DNA from: Acidaminococcus fermentans_A
GTDB taxonomy: Bacteria; Bacillota; Negativicutes; Acidaminococcales; Acidaminococcaceae
Length of the DNA: 64,000 nt
Reading direction: 5' to 3'
Assembly: GCF_052216985.1 (NCBI RefSeq)
Contig: NZ_JBQOUY010000003.1
Location: 98,250-162,249, forward strand
The translations under genes were made by a program, and so were the position numbers. Below the pieces are notes generated by a model that saw only the letters and a list, made by a program, of their open reading frames with translations, was not told the DNA's origin and did not search any database. Positions 55,958-64,000 of the stretch are shown piece by piece (within the stretch, counting starts at the first letter, position 1; every line of letters starts with the position of its first letter).

Positions 55958-57273
55958 AAAAGAAACTGGGGGTTTTGCTTGGACTCTGCCTGCTGCTGAG
56001 CCAGGGATTGGCTTTGGCCGCAGGAGGCGGCCCGAAGCTGCGGGTAGGGCTGGCGGTGGACCAGTTCTCTGCGCCGATCAGTTCTGCCGGCAAGATCAAA
56101 GTGGTGGAACCGGGCGGAAGGACGACCGTGCTGCAGCCAGGGAGCCATTTCATCAGCGTGAAGAACGGCAGCCTTTATGCGGACCAGAAAAAACTGGGCA
56201 GCAGCCAGGTTTCCCTCTTGGCTGCCGATGCCAAGAATCCAGTGCTGGTCCATCAGAAGAAATACCGGGGAGCCCTGACGGTGCTCCTGAATAGCGGGAA
56301 AAAGAACCTGAACCTGGTGAACACCCTGCCGGTGGAACAGTATCTCTACGGAGTAGTGGCCAAGGAAGTACTGCCCCTGTGGCCGGACGAAGCCATCAAG
56401 GCCCAGGCCGTAGCGGCCCGGAGTTTTGCCTTGTACAGCCTGGATCAGAGAAAATACCCTAATTTCGATATCCGGGCCAACGAGCTGGGACAGGTGTACG
56501 GCGGGATCACCGCCGAGCATGCCAATACCACGAAACTGGTGGATGCCACCAGCGGGGTGGCGGCTCTCTATGGAGGCGCTCCCATCCAGGCAGTGTTCCA
56601 CAGCAGCGGAGGCGGCTATACGGAAGCAGCCAGTGCCGTTTGGGGGAAGGAGATCCCTTATCTCCAGGCAGTTCCCGACTATGATCAGGATTCCCCCAGA
56701 TACGCCTGGACCAAAGTGTTCACCAAAGTCCAGCTGACCCGGCTCCTGAGCCAGGGGGGCTATGATCTGGGTGACCTCCAGGGCATCCGTCTGTCTGCCC
56801 GGACAGCGGCTCCCATGCGCTGGACCCCTGACCGGGGTGTATCCGGCCGGGTGAAACGGATGACTTTCGTCGGGTCTAGGAAGAACGTCACCCTCACCGG
56901 GAGCCAGGTCCGTTCCCTGCTGAACCTGGACAGTTCCCTGTTCGATGTCCGGATCGGCCTGGAACGGCCCAAAGAGCTGGATGTGACCCTCACCAATGGA
57001 TATGGGTATCCCATCGGGAAGAAGACCATTCCCATCGGCGGGGATAAAAAAGCAGATACGGAAGGCACCAGCGTGGGAGATATGCGCCTTTTCACCAATG
57101 TAGAAGGAGAAAAGGTGATCTTCACCGGCAACGGGTTCGGCCACGGGGTGGGCCTGAGCCAGTGGGGTGCCCGGGGCATGGCCCTTCAGAAGGATAAACG
57201 GGGAAAAAACAACGATTACAAGACCATCCTGTCCCATTATTATCAGGGGATCACGGTGAAACAGGTCTATTAG
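55954..57273 (+). CDS. SpoIID/LytB domain exported protein
   Basis: The 439-residue protein has a signal peptide (cut near residue 22 after ALA) and a SpoIID core: LPVEQYLYGVVAKEVLPLWPD near 130, QAVAARSFALYS near 150, FHSSGGGYTE near 217 and GNGFGHGVGLSQWGARGMA near 390. SpoIID is a lytic transglycosylase that trims denuded peptidoglycan. Its presence here does not by itself mean sporulation; a cell-envelope role is possible. It overlaps ruvB and continues the operon. Confidence 0.9.
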   Translation: MKKKLGVLLGLCLLLSQGLALAAGGGPKLRVGLAVDQFSAPISSAGKIKVVEPGGRTTVLQPGSHFISVKNGSLYADQKKLGSSQVSLLAADAKNPVLVHQKKYRGALTVLLNSGKKNLNLVNTLPVEQYLYGVVAKEVLPLWPDEAIKAQAVAARSFALYSLDQRKYPNFDIRANELGQVYGGITAEHANTTKLVDATSGVAALYGGAPIQAVFHSSGGGYTEAASAVWGKEIPYLQAVPDYDQDSPRYAWTKVFTKVQLTRLLSQGGYDLGDLQGIRLSARTAAPMRWTPDRGVSGRVKRMTFVGSRKNVTLTGSQVRSLLNLDSSLFDVRIGLERPKELDVTLTNGYGYPIGKKTIPIGGDKKADTEGTSVGDMRLFTNVEGEKVIFTGNGFGHGVGLSQWGARGMALQKDKRGKNNDYKTILSHYYQGITVKQVY

Positions 57274-57284
57274 GAGAATAAAAA

Positions 57285-58301
57285 ATGGAAGTTACTGATT
57301 TCGATTATGATCTGCCAGAGGAACTCATTGCCCAGACACCGGTGGAACCACGGGATTCTTCCCGGCTCCTGGTGATGGATAAGGAAACGGGAGAATTGGA
57401 ACACCGGCATTTCTACAACCTGCCGGAATACCTGAAACCCGGAGACCTGCTGGTATTCAACGATACCCGGGTGATCCCAGCCCGGCTCCATGGAGTGAAG
57501 ACCACGGGAGCCCATGTGGAGGTATTCCTGCTGACCCGGAAAAACGCCACGGACTGGGAAGTGCTGGTGAAACCGGGGAAAAAGCTCCAGAAGGGGGCCC
57601 AGATCAAATTCAGCGAGGAACTGAGCTGTGAGATCCTGGAGACCACGGATTTCGGAGGACGGATCGCCCGGTTCCATTATGACGGGATCTTCGAAGAGAT
57701 CCTGGACCGGCTGGGGGAGACCCCGCTGCCTCCCTACATCCACGAAAAACTCAAAGACAGCGAACGGTACCAGACCGTGTACAACCGGGAACGGGGCAGC
57801 GCAGCTGCTCCTACAGCCGGTCTCCATTTCACCAAGGAACTGCTGAAGAAAATCAAGGATATGGGGGTGGAGGAAGTCTTCGTCACCCTCCATGTGGGCC
57901 TGGGGACCTTCCGTCCGGTGAATGAGAGCCGGATCGAAGACCACAAGATGCACCGGGAATTCTACACCGTTTCCCAAGAAGCGGCAGACGCCATCAACAA
58001 GGCCAAACGGGAAGGGCGGCGGATCATCGCCGTGGGCACCACCTCTGTCCGGACCCTGGAAAGCGCTGGGGCCAGCGGAGAAATGAAAGCCGGAGGGAAC
58101 TGGACCAGCATCTTCATCTATCCTGGCTACCAGTTCCGGTTCGTGGATGCCCTGGTGACCAACTTCCACCTGCCCCAGAGTACGCTGATCATGCTGGTAT
58201 CCGCTCTCAGCTCCCGGGAGAACATCCTCCATGCCTACAAGACGGCCGTGGAACAGAAATACCGGTTCTTCAGCTTCGGCGATGCCATGTTCATTCATTA
58301 A
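57285..58301 (+). CDS. queA: tRNA preQ1(34) S-adenosylmethionine ribosyltransferase-isomerase
   Basis: QueA transfers the ribosyl part of SAM to preQ1 in tRNA, giving epoxyqueuosine. The 338 residues start MEVTDFDYDLPEELIAQTP, then FNDTRVIPARLHG near 63, TAGLHFT near 178, HVGLGTFRPV near 203 and TNFHLPQSTLIMLV near 288. AGGAGAATAAAA precedes the ATG. It is followed by tgt, and queT at 47 kb supplies a precursor. Confidence 0.97.
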   Translation: MEVTDFDYDLPEELIAQTPVEPRDSSRLLVMDKETGELEHRHFYNLPEYLKPGDLLVFNDTRVIPARLHGVKTTGAHVEVFLLTRKNATDWEVLVKPGKKLQKGAQIKFSEELSCEILETTDFGGRIARFHYDGIFEEILDRLGETPLPPYIHEKLKDSERYQTVYNRERGSAAAPTAGLHFTKELLKKIKDMGVEEVFVTLHVGLGTFRPVNESRIEDHKMHREFYTVSQEAADAINKAKREGRRIIAVGTTSVRTLESAGASGEMKAGGNWTSIFIYPGYQFRFVDALVTNFHLPQSTLIMLVSALSSRENILHAYKTAVEQKYRFFSFGDAMFIH

Positions 58302-58311
58302 AGGAGAAAAA

Positions 58312-59433
58312 ATGCATTCCGTCTATTTCGAACTCATCAAGGAAGACCCCCGGAGCGGGGCCCGTCTGGGGAAACTCCACACCCCCCACGGGACTTTCGA
58401 CACCCCTATGTTCATGCCGGTGGGAACCCAGGCTACAGTGAAGACCCTGACCCCGGAAGAACTGTACGCCATGCATTCCCAGGTGATCCTGTCCAATACC
58501 TATCACCTGTTCCTCCGGCCGGGGACGGAGCTGATCCGGAAAGCCGGCGGCCTCCACAAATTCATGAACTACCAGCGGGGGATGCTTACCGACAGCGGCG
58601 GCTTCCAGGTGTTCAGCCTGGGAGAGATGCGGAAGATCACCGAAGAAGGGGTGATGTTCCGGTCCCATCTGGACGGTTCCCGGCAGTTCCTCAACCCGGA
58701 AGTGGCTACGAAAGCCCAGGAAGACCTGGGGGCGGATATCATCATGGCCTTCGATGAATGTATCCCTTATCCTGCGGATCACGCCTACGCCAAACAGTCC
58801 ACGGAACGGACCACCCGCTGGGCACGCCGCTGCCTGGAAGCCAAGACCCGGGAAGATCAGGGGCTCTTCGGGATCATCCAGGGAGGCATGTACCCGGATC
58901 TGCGGGAATACAGTGCCAAGGCTATCACGGATATGGATTTCGCCGGTTTCGCCATCGGCGGCCTGTCTGTAGGGGAACCCCATCCCCTGATGTACGATAT
59001 CCTGGACAAGACCACCCAGCACATGCCCAAGGACAAGGCCCGGTATCTCATGGGAGTAGGGACTCCCGACTGCCTGGTGGAAGGGGTGAACCTGGGAGTG
59101 GATATGTTCGACTGTGTGTATCCTACCCGGGTAGCCAGGAATGGCACCGCCATGCTCCCTACGGGACGGCTGGTGGTGCGCAACGCCCAGTACGCTGAAG
59201 ACTGGCGGCCCATCGATGAGCACTGTGACTGCTATACCTGCCGCCATTTCAGCCGGGCCTATATCCGCCACCTGTTCAAGGCGGAGGAAATCCTGGCTCT
59301 CCGGCTCTTATCTATACATAATCTCCATTTTCTGATAAAATTTGCAGAGGATATGAGAACTGCCATCGCTAACGATACGTTCCCGGAATTCCGGGCAGCG
59401 TTCTTAGAGAATTATGAAACTACGAGGAGGTAA
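58312..59433 (+). CDS. tgt: Queuine/preQ1 tRNA-guanine transglycosylase
   Basis: Tgt exchanges guanine 34 for preQ1 in tRNAs with GUN anticodons. The 373 residues carry the substrate aspartate in LTDSGGFQVFSLG near 93, the nucleophile aspartate in MFDCVYPTRVARNG near 264 and the zinc site CDCYTCRHFSRAYIRHLF near 302. ATG 58312 is preceded by AAAGGAG; a longer frame overlaps the end of queA. Confidence 0.97.
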   Translation: MHSVYFELIKEDPRSGARLGKLHTPHGTFDTPMFMPVGTQATVKTLTPEELYAMHSQVILSNTYHLFLRPGTELIRKAGGLHKFMNYQRGMLTDSGGFQVFSLGEMRKITEEGVMFRSHLDGSRQFLNPEVATKAQEDLGADIIMAFDECIPYPADHAYAKQSTERTTRWARRCLEAKTREDQGLFGIIQGGMYPDLREYSAKAITDMDFAGFAIGGLSVGEPHPLMYDILDKTTQHMPKDKARYLMGVGTPDCLVEGVNLGVDMFDCVYPTRVARNGTAMLPTGRLVVRNAQYAEDWRPIDEHCDCYTCRHFSRAYIRHLFKAEEILALRLLSIHNLHFLIKFAEDMRTAIANDTFPEFRAAFLENYETTRR

Positions 59434-59439
59434 TTTTTG

Positions 59440-59859
59440 ATGGAAAATCTGCTTCAAATGGCCTGGCCTTTCATTCTCATGGGTGTGATCTTCTACTTGA
59501 TGATCTACCGTCCCCAGAAACGGGATCAGAAGAAACGCAGCGAGATGCTGGATTCCCTGAAGGTGGGCACCAACATCGTCACCATCGGCGGTATCCTGGG
59601 CACCATCACGAAAGTCTATGAGGACAAGATCCGGATCAAAGTGGCGGAAGGCGTGGAGATGCACATCCGCAAAACAGCCGTAGGCGGCGTGATCACCTCT
59701 GCCTTCGACAAGAAGAATAACCGGAAAGCTGCCAAGAAAGAAGAAGCTCCTAAGAAGGACGAGGCCCCTAAGGCGGAACCGGAAAGCAAGCCCGCAGAAG
59801 TTGCCGAAGCTCCGGCAGCAGACGCCTCCAAGGCTGAAGGGATCGGAGAAGGAAAGTAA
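59440..59859 (+). CDS. yajC: Preprotein translocase subunit YajC
   Basis: The 139-residue protein has one membrane segment (about 7-23), MIYRPQKRDQKKRSEML, and a small soluble domain with LKVGTNIVTIGGILGTI. A long charged tail (KKEEAPKKDEAPKAEPE) follows. YajC binds SecDF-YidC. ATG 59440 has GAGGAGG nine bases upstream; a TTG directly before it is less likely. secD and secF follow after the fcl gene. Confidence 0.95.
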   Translation: MENLLQMAWPFILMGVIFYLMIYRPQKRDQKKRSEMLDSLKVGTNIVTIGGILGTITKVYEDKIRIKVAEGVEMHIRKTAVGGVITSAFDKKNNRKAAKKEEAPKKDEAPKAEPESKPAEVAEAPAADASKAEGIGEGK

Positions 59860-60434
59860 TGGATAAGAAAGCGGTCCGCCAGGAAATCAGGGAGAAGATC
59901 CAGAAACTGAACCAGCGGGAAATCCATAAATACAACCGGGAGATCAACAGCCATATCGTCAACAGCCGGCTGTTCCTGGAAGGGAAAGTGATCATGGGCT
60001 ACCTGGGAGAACCGGGAGAAGTGAACATCGACCAGTCCCTCCAGACCGCCCTCAACATGGGCAAGACTGTCTGCGTGCCCCAGATCCTGGAAGGACCAGG
60101 GGTCATGGCAGCGGCCCGGCTGGTGACCCTGAAGAAGCTGGGGCGGGATCGGTATGGCATCCGTACGCCCCAGGAACCTGTGGAAACCATCGCTCCGGAA
60201 GACATCGACCTGGTACTGACACCGGGCCTGGGATTCACGGCCCAGGGGGAACGGCTGGGACGGGGAGCCGGCTATTATGACCGGTTCCTGCCACGGTGTA
60301 CCAAAGGGGTTCCCATGGCAATCGGGTATGAAGTGCAGGTCCAGAAAGAGCTGCCCACCAATGCCCATGATGCAAAAGTCCGTTATCTGTGTACGGAAAA
60401 AGGACTGCGGGTATGCAAGAATAACGGAAAATAA
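59859..60434 (+). CDS. 5-formyltetrahydrofolate cyclo-ligase
   Basis: The 191-residue enzyme converts 5-formyl-THF to methenyl-THF using ATP. It has MDKKAVRQEIREK, GYLGEPGEVNID, the LVLTPGLGFTAQGERLGRGAGYYDRFL core (near 113-140) and a C-terminal region with NAHDAKV. Its ATG overlaps the yajC stop by one base (TAATG), coupling translation. Its place between yajC and secD is unusual in function but conserved spacing suggests one operon. Confidence 0.93.
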   Translation: MDKKAVRQEIREKIQKLNQREIHKYNREINSHIVNSRLFLEGKVIMGYLGEPGEVNIDQSLQTALNMGKTVCVPQILEGPGVMAAARLVTLKKLGRDRYGIRTPQEPVETIAPEDIDLVLTPGLGFTAQGERLGRGAGYYDRFLPRCTKGVPMAIGYEVQVQKELPTNAHDAKVRYLCTEKGLRVCKNNGK

Positions 60435-60446
60435 GGAGGAATCGTT

Positions 60447-61700
60447 TTGGAGGGTAAAAATCGGGTCAAGCTGCTGGTTTCAGTGCTGGCCATCGTGATT
60501 GCATTTGCCGTATTCATCAAGCCACTGGCCAGTACGGTAAAACAGGGCTTGGACCTGCAGGGAGGCACCCATGTGGTACTCCAGGCCCAGGAAACACCGG
60601 AGAGCAAGGTGGATGATGACGCCATCAACCGGTCCATCCAGATCATCAGCCGCCGGGTCAACGAACTGGGCCTGACGGAACCGGTGATCCAACGCCAGGG
60701 CAAGGACAAGATCATCGTGGAACTGCCTGGAGTAAAGGATCCGGAACAGGCCATTGCCATGCTGGGCAAGACGGCCATGCTGGAATTCAAGGATATGGAA
60801 GGGAACACCGTCCTCACAGGGAAGGACCTGAAAGATTCCAAGGCCAGTGCCGATCAAAGCGGGCAGCCGGTGGTCACGCTCCAATTCAGTGATGAAGGAG
60901 CCAAGAAATTCGCCGATCTGACGGCCCGGAATGTAGGCCGGCAGATCGCCATCCTGTTGGACGGCAAGGTACTCACCGCGCCTCGGGTCAGTGAACCCAT
61001 CACCGGAGGCAATGCCCAGATCACAGGTTCTAAGGACGCCAAGGAAGCCGAACACCTGGCCATCCTCCTGCGCAGCGGCTCCCTGCCGGTGAAACTGGAA
61101 GTGGTGGAAAACCGGACTGTGGGACCCACCCTGGGACAGGACGCCAAGGATGCCAGCATGAAAGCCTTTGCCATCGGCCTGGCGGGAGTATTCCTGTTCA
61201 TGCTGCTGTACTACCGGTTGGCAGGACTGGTGGCAGATATCGTACTGCTGCTCTACACCCTGCTGCTGCTGGCGGTGATGAAGGGCCTGAACGCCACTTT
61301 GACCCTGCCGGGTATCGCCGGGATCATCCTGTCCATCGGGATGGCTGTGGATGCCAACGTCCTGATCTTTGAACGGTTCAAGGAAGAAATCCAGGCCGGC
61401 AAGACTCTCCGGGCTGCTGTGAATTCCGGCTTCTCCCGAGCCTTCACCACCATCCTGGATTCCAATGTGACCACCCTCATGGCCGCAGCGGTGCTGTTCT
61501 ATCTGGGAACCGGGCCCATCAAGGGCTTTGCAGTGACACTGGCCCTTGGGGTCCTGATCAGCATGTTCACGGCGGTGACGGTGACTAAGTTCATCCTCGG
61601 CGCCTTCATTGGCAGCAACTTTACGAAAAATCCGGCCTGGTTCGGGGCGAAAGCCTTCCAGCCGAAAGCGAAAGACGGAAAAGGGGAGGCGGCACGATGA
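60447..61700 (+). CDS. secD: Protein translocase subunit SecD
   Basis: SecD pulls exported proteins across the membrane with proton-motive force. The 417 residues have the first membrane segment, GLDLQGGTHVVLQAQ near 32, a periplasmic head (P1), then a five-segment membrane domain with LPGIAGIILSIGMAVDANVLIFERFKEE near 290. It starts with TTG; AAGGAGGA lies 6 bases upstream and no ATG fits. secF follows with a four-base overlap. Confidence 0.96.
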   Translation: MEGKNRVKLLVSVLAIVIAFAVFIKPLASTVKQGLDLQGGTHVVLQAQETPESKVDDDAINRSIQIISRRVNELGLTEPVIQRQGKDKIIVELPGVKDPEQAIAMLGKTAMLEFKDMEGNTVLTGKDLKDSKASADQSGQPVVTLQFSDEGAKKFADLTARNVGRQIAILLDGKVLTAPRVSEPITGGNAQITGSKDAKEAEHLAILLRSGSLPVKLEVVENRTVGPTLGQDAKDASMKAFAIGLAGVFLFMLLYYRLAGLVADIVLLLYTLLLLAVMKGLNATLTLPGIAGIILSIGMAVDANVLIFERFKEEIQAGKTLRAAVNSGFSRAFTTILDSNVTTLMAAAVLFYLGTGPIKGFAVTLALGVLISMFTAVTVTKFILGAFIGSNFTKNPAWFGAKAFQPKAKDGKGEAAR

Positions 61701-62578
61701 ATAAATTTTCCATAGTCAAGCATGCCAAGATCTTCTTTTCCATCACTGCGGTGGTGCTGATCGTAGGAATCGTTTCCATGTTCACCCGGGGATTCAACCT
61801 GGGCATCGATTTCACTGGCGGCAGCATCCTGGATATCAAATTCGACCAGCCGGTATCCGTAGCCCAGGTTCGGACTGTGCTCAGCGACCATCAGCTGGGC
61901 AGCAGTGTGATCCAGCTGGGCAGCAGCGACCAGCAGGTAGAAACCAGCCAGTCGGTCTTGATCCGTACCGGGATCATCAGCGACAGCCAGCGGGTGGAAG
62001 TGATGAACGACCTGACCGGCCGCCTGGGGAAGAATGAAGTGCTCCGGGTAGAAAACGTAGGGGCTACCGTGGGCGGCGACCTGGTGAAATCTGCCATCGG
62101 AGCAGTGGTCCTCAGCTGGGTGCTGATGATCATCTACATCACCATACGGTTCGAGCTGCGTTTCGCATTGGCCGCCATCGTGGCCCTGATCATCGATGTG
62201 CTGGTGACCCTTACCTGGTTCTCGGTGCTCCATCTGGAAATCGATTCTTCCTTCGTGGCTGCACTGCTTACGGTAGTAGGGTATTCCGTCAACGGCACTA
62301 TCGTGGTGTTCGACCGGATCCGGGAGAACCTCCACACCCATCGCCGGAGCGAAAGCCTGGGGGATCTGGTGGATACTAGCATCTGGCAGACCATGACCCG
62401 GAGTGTATATACCACCCTGACAACCTTGTTTGCGGTGGTGGCCATCTTCCTGTTCGGGGGAGAGACCATCCACAACTTCTCCTTTGCCATGCTGGTGGGC
62501 TTTGGCAGCGGGTTCTATACCTCCACCTTCCTCGCCGGGAGCATGTGGCTGTTCTTTAAGAAGAAACTAGGGAGATAA
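61697..62578 (+). CDS. secF: Protein translocase subunit SecF
   Basis: The 293-residue partner of SecD has six membrane segments, FNLGIDFTGGSILDIKF near 32, SFVAALLTVVGYSVNGTIVVFDRIREN near 190 and the C-terminal FGSGFYTSTFLAGSMW. It overlaps secD by four bases (ATGA). It ends the long ruvC-secF run; the hairpins and repeat at 62.58-62.81 kb follow. Confidence 0.96.
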   Translation: MNKFSIVKHAKIFFSITAVVLIVGIVSMFTRGFNLGIDFTGGSILDIKFDQPVSVAQVRTVLSDHQLGSSVIQLGSSDQQVETSQSVLIRTGIISDSQRVEVMNDLTGRLGKNEVLRVENVGATVGGDLVKSAIGAVVLSWVLMIIYITIRFELRFALAAIVALIIDVLVTLTWFSVLHLEIDSSFVAALLTVVGYSVNGTIVVFDRIRENLHTHRRSESLGDLVDTSIWQTMTRSVYTTLTTLFAVVAIFLFGGETIHNFSFAMLVGFGSGFYTSTFLAGSMWLFFKKKLGR

Positions 62579-62599
62579 GGCGCTTTGGCGCCTTACCTC

Positions 62600-62790
62600 C
62601 GGTCTCGGTCCGATTGACAGAACCCGTCCCTAGGGCCGGGTTCTTTTTTATTTGGCAGAAGCAGCCTGATGTCGGCGCCAGTAACGGATATCTTGTATTC
62701 AGTTGGATAATACGGTTTTCCATATTCATAAAATTTGGTTGCAAATTTTTTCACTCGGCTCGAGAACCGAGACCCGAGACTCGTGACCGG
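62600..62790. repeat. Type 1 heptad-bounded element, inverted copy C
   Basis: Read on the minus strand it follows the same order as copy A: heptads (ACGAGTC, TCGGGTC), CTCGAGCCGA, the AAATTTG/CAAATTT hairpin, an AT-rich core and the main hairpin, which is AGAACCCG/CGGGTTCT here instead of AGAACCTG/CAGGTTCT. That hairpin, with TTTTTT after it on the + strand, also serves as the secF terminator. No gene is present. Confidence 0.75.
62618..62647 (+). terminator. secF terminator within the repeat
   Basis: AGAACCCG pairs with CGGGTTCT (loop of about 10 bases) followed by six T. An earlier small hairpin AAGGCGC/GCGCCTT (62578-62595) lies right after the stop codon. Confidence 0.8.
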
Positions 62791-62831
62791 CTGCTGCTTT
62801 GGCAGCAGCCCATAAGGAAAGGACTGATACC

Positions 62832-63779
62832 ATGAAAATCGCAGTGCCTATGTTTGTACGGGAAAAGGATAAAAAAGTCTTGGAAGCAGCGGCTCCTGGG
62901 GCAGAATTTGTCTATGGGAAGGCGGCAGCTGACCTTAAGGGAGCGGAAGTGATCATCGGCAATATCGCTCCTAAAAAGTTGGCAAATCTGCCGGACTTGA
63001 AATGGCTCCAGCTCAATTCCGCCGGAGCTGATGCCTACTGCAAACCGGGAATCCTGTCTCCTCGCGTGCAGCTGACCAACAGCACCGGGGCCTATGGGCA
63101 GGCGCTTTCGGAACATATGCTGGCCCTTGTCCTCTCCCTCCAGAAGAAGTTGTACCTGTACCAACGGAATCAGAGCCGACACCAGTGGAAGGACGAAGGG
63201 GAAGTGACCAGCCTGGCCGGAGCTACAGTGGTGATCGTGGGCTTCGGGGATATCGGCAGGGCCTTCGGGAAGCTGTGCCGCCTCCTGGGAGCCCGTGTGC
63301 TCGGCATCCGGCGGCACCAGGGTCCTGTCCCGCCTGAAACGGATGAAATAGGGACTCTGGCAGAATTGCCGAAATTCCTGGCCCAGGCGGATGTAGTAGC
63401 CAGTGTGCTTCCCGGAACGCCGGAGACCGCCCATTTCTATGATGCCCAGCTTTTCAAAGCCATGAAACAGGGGGCCTTGTTCCTCAACTGCGGCCGGGGC
63501 AATGCGGTGGTCCAGGCAGACTTGCGACAGGCCCTGCTGGAAGGACATCTGGCCGGAGCGGCCTTGGATGTGACGGATCCGGAGCCTTTGCCTCCAGATA
63601 GCCCGCTGTGGGATGTGCCCAATCTCCTGATCACGCCCCATATCAGCGGGGATTATCACCTGCCCCAGACTTGGGACCGGGTAGTGGCTATAGCCGCTCG
63701 GAACCTGCGGCATTACCTGGCTGGAGAACCTCTGGAAAATGCAGTGGATCGGAAAACGGGATATAAGACGAGTATATAA
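62832..63779 (+). CDS. D-2-hydroxyacid dehydrogenase family protein
   Basis: The 315-residue NAD(P)-dependent enzyme has the nucleotide motif VVIVGFGDIGRAFGKL near 140, LNCGRGNAVVQADLRQAL near 225 (conserved arginine), the glutamate in DVTDPEPLPPDSPLW near 257 and the catalytic histidine in LITPHISG near 282. The reaction is reduction of a 2-keto acid or the reverse; the substrate is unknown. AAGGAAAGG precedes the ATG. A GGCTGCTGC/GCAGCAGCC hairpin without T tract lies just before. Confidence 0.88.
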   Translation: MKIAVPMFVREKDKKVLEAAAPGAEFVYGKAAADLKGAEVIIGNIAPKKLANLPDLKWLQLNSAGADAYCKPGILSPRVQLTNSTGAYGQALSEHMLALVLSLQKKLYLYQRNQSRHQWKDEGEVTSLAGATVVIVGFGDIGRAFGKLCRLLGARVLGIRRHQGPVPPETDEIGTLAELPKFLAQADVVASVLPGTPETAHFYDAQLFKAMKQGALFLNCGRGNAVVQADLRQALLEGHLAGAALDVTDPEPLPPDSPLWDVPNLLITPHISGDYHLPQTWDRVVAIAARNLRHYLAGEPLENAVDRKTGYKTSI

Positions 63780-63860
63780 GGTCTGGAGGGGCTGTTGCAC
63801 GTTAATGGTCGATGAGACCTCTTGAAAGCCCTTTTATCTGTGTCCTGTCATTATGGACTA

Positions 63861-63904
63861 AAAGAGGCATCGAAAAATGATCCATCATTTTTCGATGCCT
63901 CTTT
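63861..63904. terminator. 44-bp near-perfect palindrome, bidirectional terminator
   Basis: Two 21-bp arms (63861-63881 and 63884-63904) pair completely around two C bases, with A and T runs at the ends. It separates the dehydrogenase from a probable minus-strand gene. The left neighbour at 63786-63835 has one arm of a GTTGCACG hairpin whose partner is missing. Confidence 0.75.
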
Positions 63905-63913
63905 CTTTGTCTT

Positions 63914-64000
63914 TCAGTCCGCCCCCTTGGGAGCGGGGGACCGTGCTTGCCCGGTGGTGGGGGTGTCTGTCGATTGACGTCGGTTGTCTCCGTTGCTGTC
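63914..64000 (-). CDS. Possible C-terminus of a minus-strand gene
   Basis: The minus-strand frame is open from the window edge to TGA at 63914-63916 (28 codons) and reads a polar, low-complexity tail (DSNGDNRRQSTDTPTTGQ, then PKGAD). The strong bidirectional hairpin just beyond the stop supports a real gene end. The function cannot be told. Confidence 0.35.
   Translation of the reverse strand, partial: DSNGDNRRQSTDTPTTGQARSPAPKGAD

Noticed and set aside
55954..57273. Evidence for endospore formation from the SpoIID-like gene
   Set aside because: SpoIID/LytB-domain proteins also occur in non-sporulating bacteria, and no other sporulation gene is present in the window.

Overview
The window reads as chromosome of a GC-rich, diderm member of the Firmicutes, most likely Negativicutes and probably Acidaminococcaceae (Acidaminococcus-like). 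Firmicutes-type genes (SufU rather than IscU, YlxM-Ffh, YlqD, YlqF, SpoIID-domain protein, group B [FeFe] hydrogenase) sit beside an outer-membrane beta-barrel protein of the Wzi type with a C-terminal Phe. The genus is inferred, not proven. Most of the sequence is dense housekeeping DNA on the + strand. 

Layout: 1-4.3 kb holds the end of a suf operon (sufS, sufU), pnp, a lone EIIA-Glc-type phosphocarrier and a zinc-ribbon protein. At 4.3-6.7 kb are divergent rpmB and recG. At 6.9-13.6 kb are an EF-G paralogue with an altered P-loop, an EamA exporter, transketolase and thiD-thiE. At 13.6-21.4 kb is the classic translation/secretion cluster ylxM-ffh-rpsP-khpA-ylqD-rimM-trmD, rplS, lepB, then ylqF-rnhB. 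At 21.6-26.5 kb are yraN, comM and an unusual type IV pilus pair: a fused prepilin peptidase/PilM-like/PilN-like protein followed by a PilO-like protein. At 26.6-35.6 kb are two aminotransferases, a TGS-uridine-kinase-like protein, a DEAD-box helicase, gltX, a ROK kinase and rplM-rpsI. 

A scar of a mobile element follows rpsI (35.7-37.4 kb): a tyrosine recombinase tail, a CPCC protein and a frameshifted YjcQ-like gene. At 37.5-47.6 kb are the Wzi-like protein, a VanZ-like protein, a MetE-like methyltransferase with MetQ, tRNA-Leu(CAA), a DapF-fold racemase, an exported protein of unknown role, rubrerythrin, bioB, a thioredoxin-fold protein, and queT with nadE. At 49.7-63.8 kb are thrC, the hydrogenase, yebC, the long overlapping run ruvC-ruvA-ruvB-spoIID-queA-tgt-yajC-fcl-secD-secF, and a D-2-hydroxyacid dehydrogenase. 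QueT (queuosine precursor uptake) pairs functionally with QueA and Tgt. 

The most unusual signal is intergenic. A family of non-coding elements, about 140-250 bp, is bounded by inverted arrays of degenerate 7-bp units (GGTCNYG type) and usually lies between rho-independent-terminator-like hairpins. One subfamily has two nearly identical copies (about 19.13 and 45.45 kb), two diverged inverted copies (about 21.41 and 62.60 kb) and a fragment (about 39.05 kb). Its internal hairpin shows compensatory base-pair changes between copies. A second subfamily has two copies (19.39 and 42.15 kb). I do not recognise this family. It could be a MITE-like element or a structured RNA.
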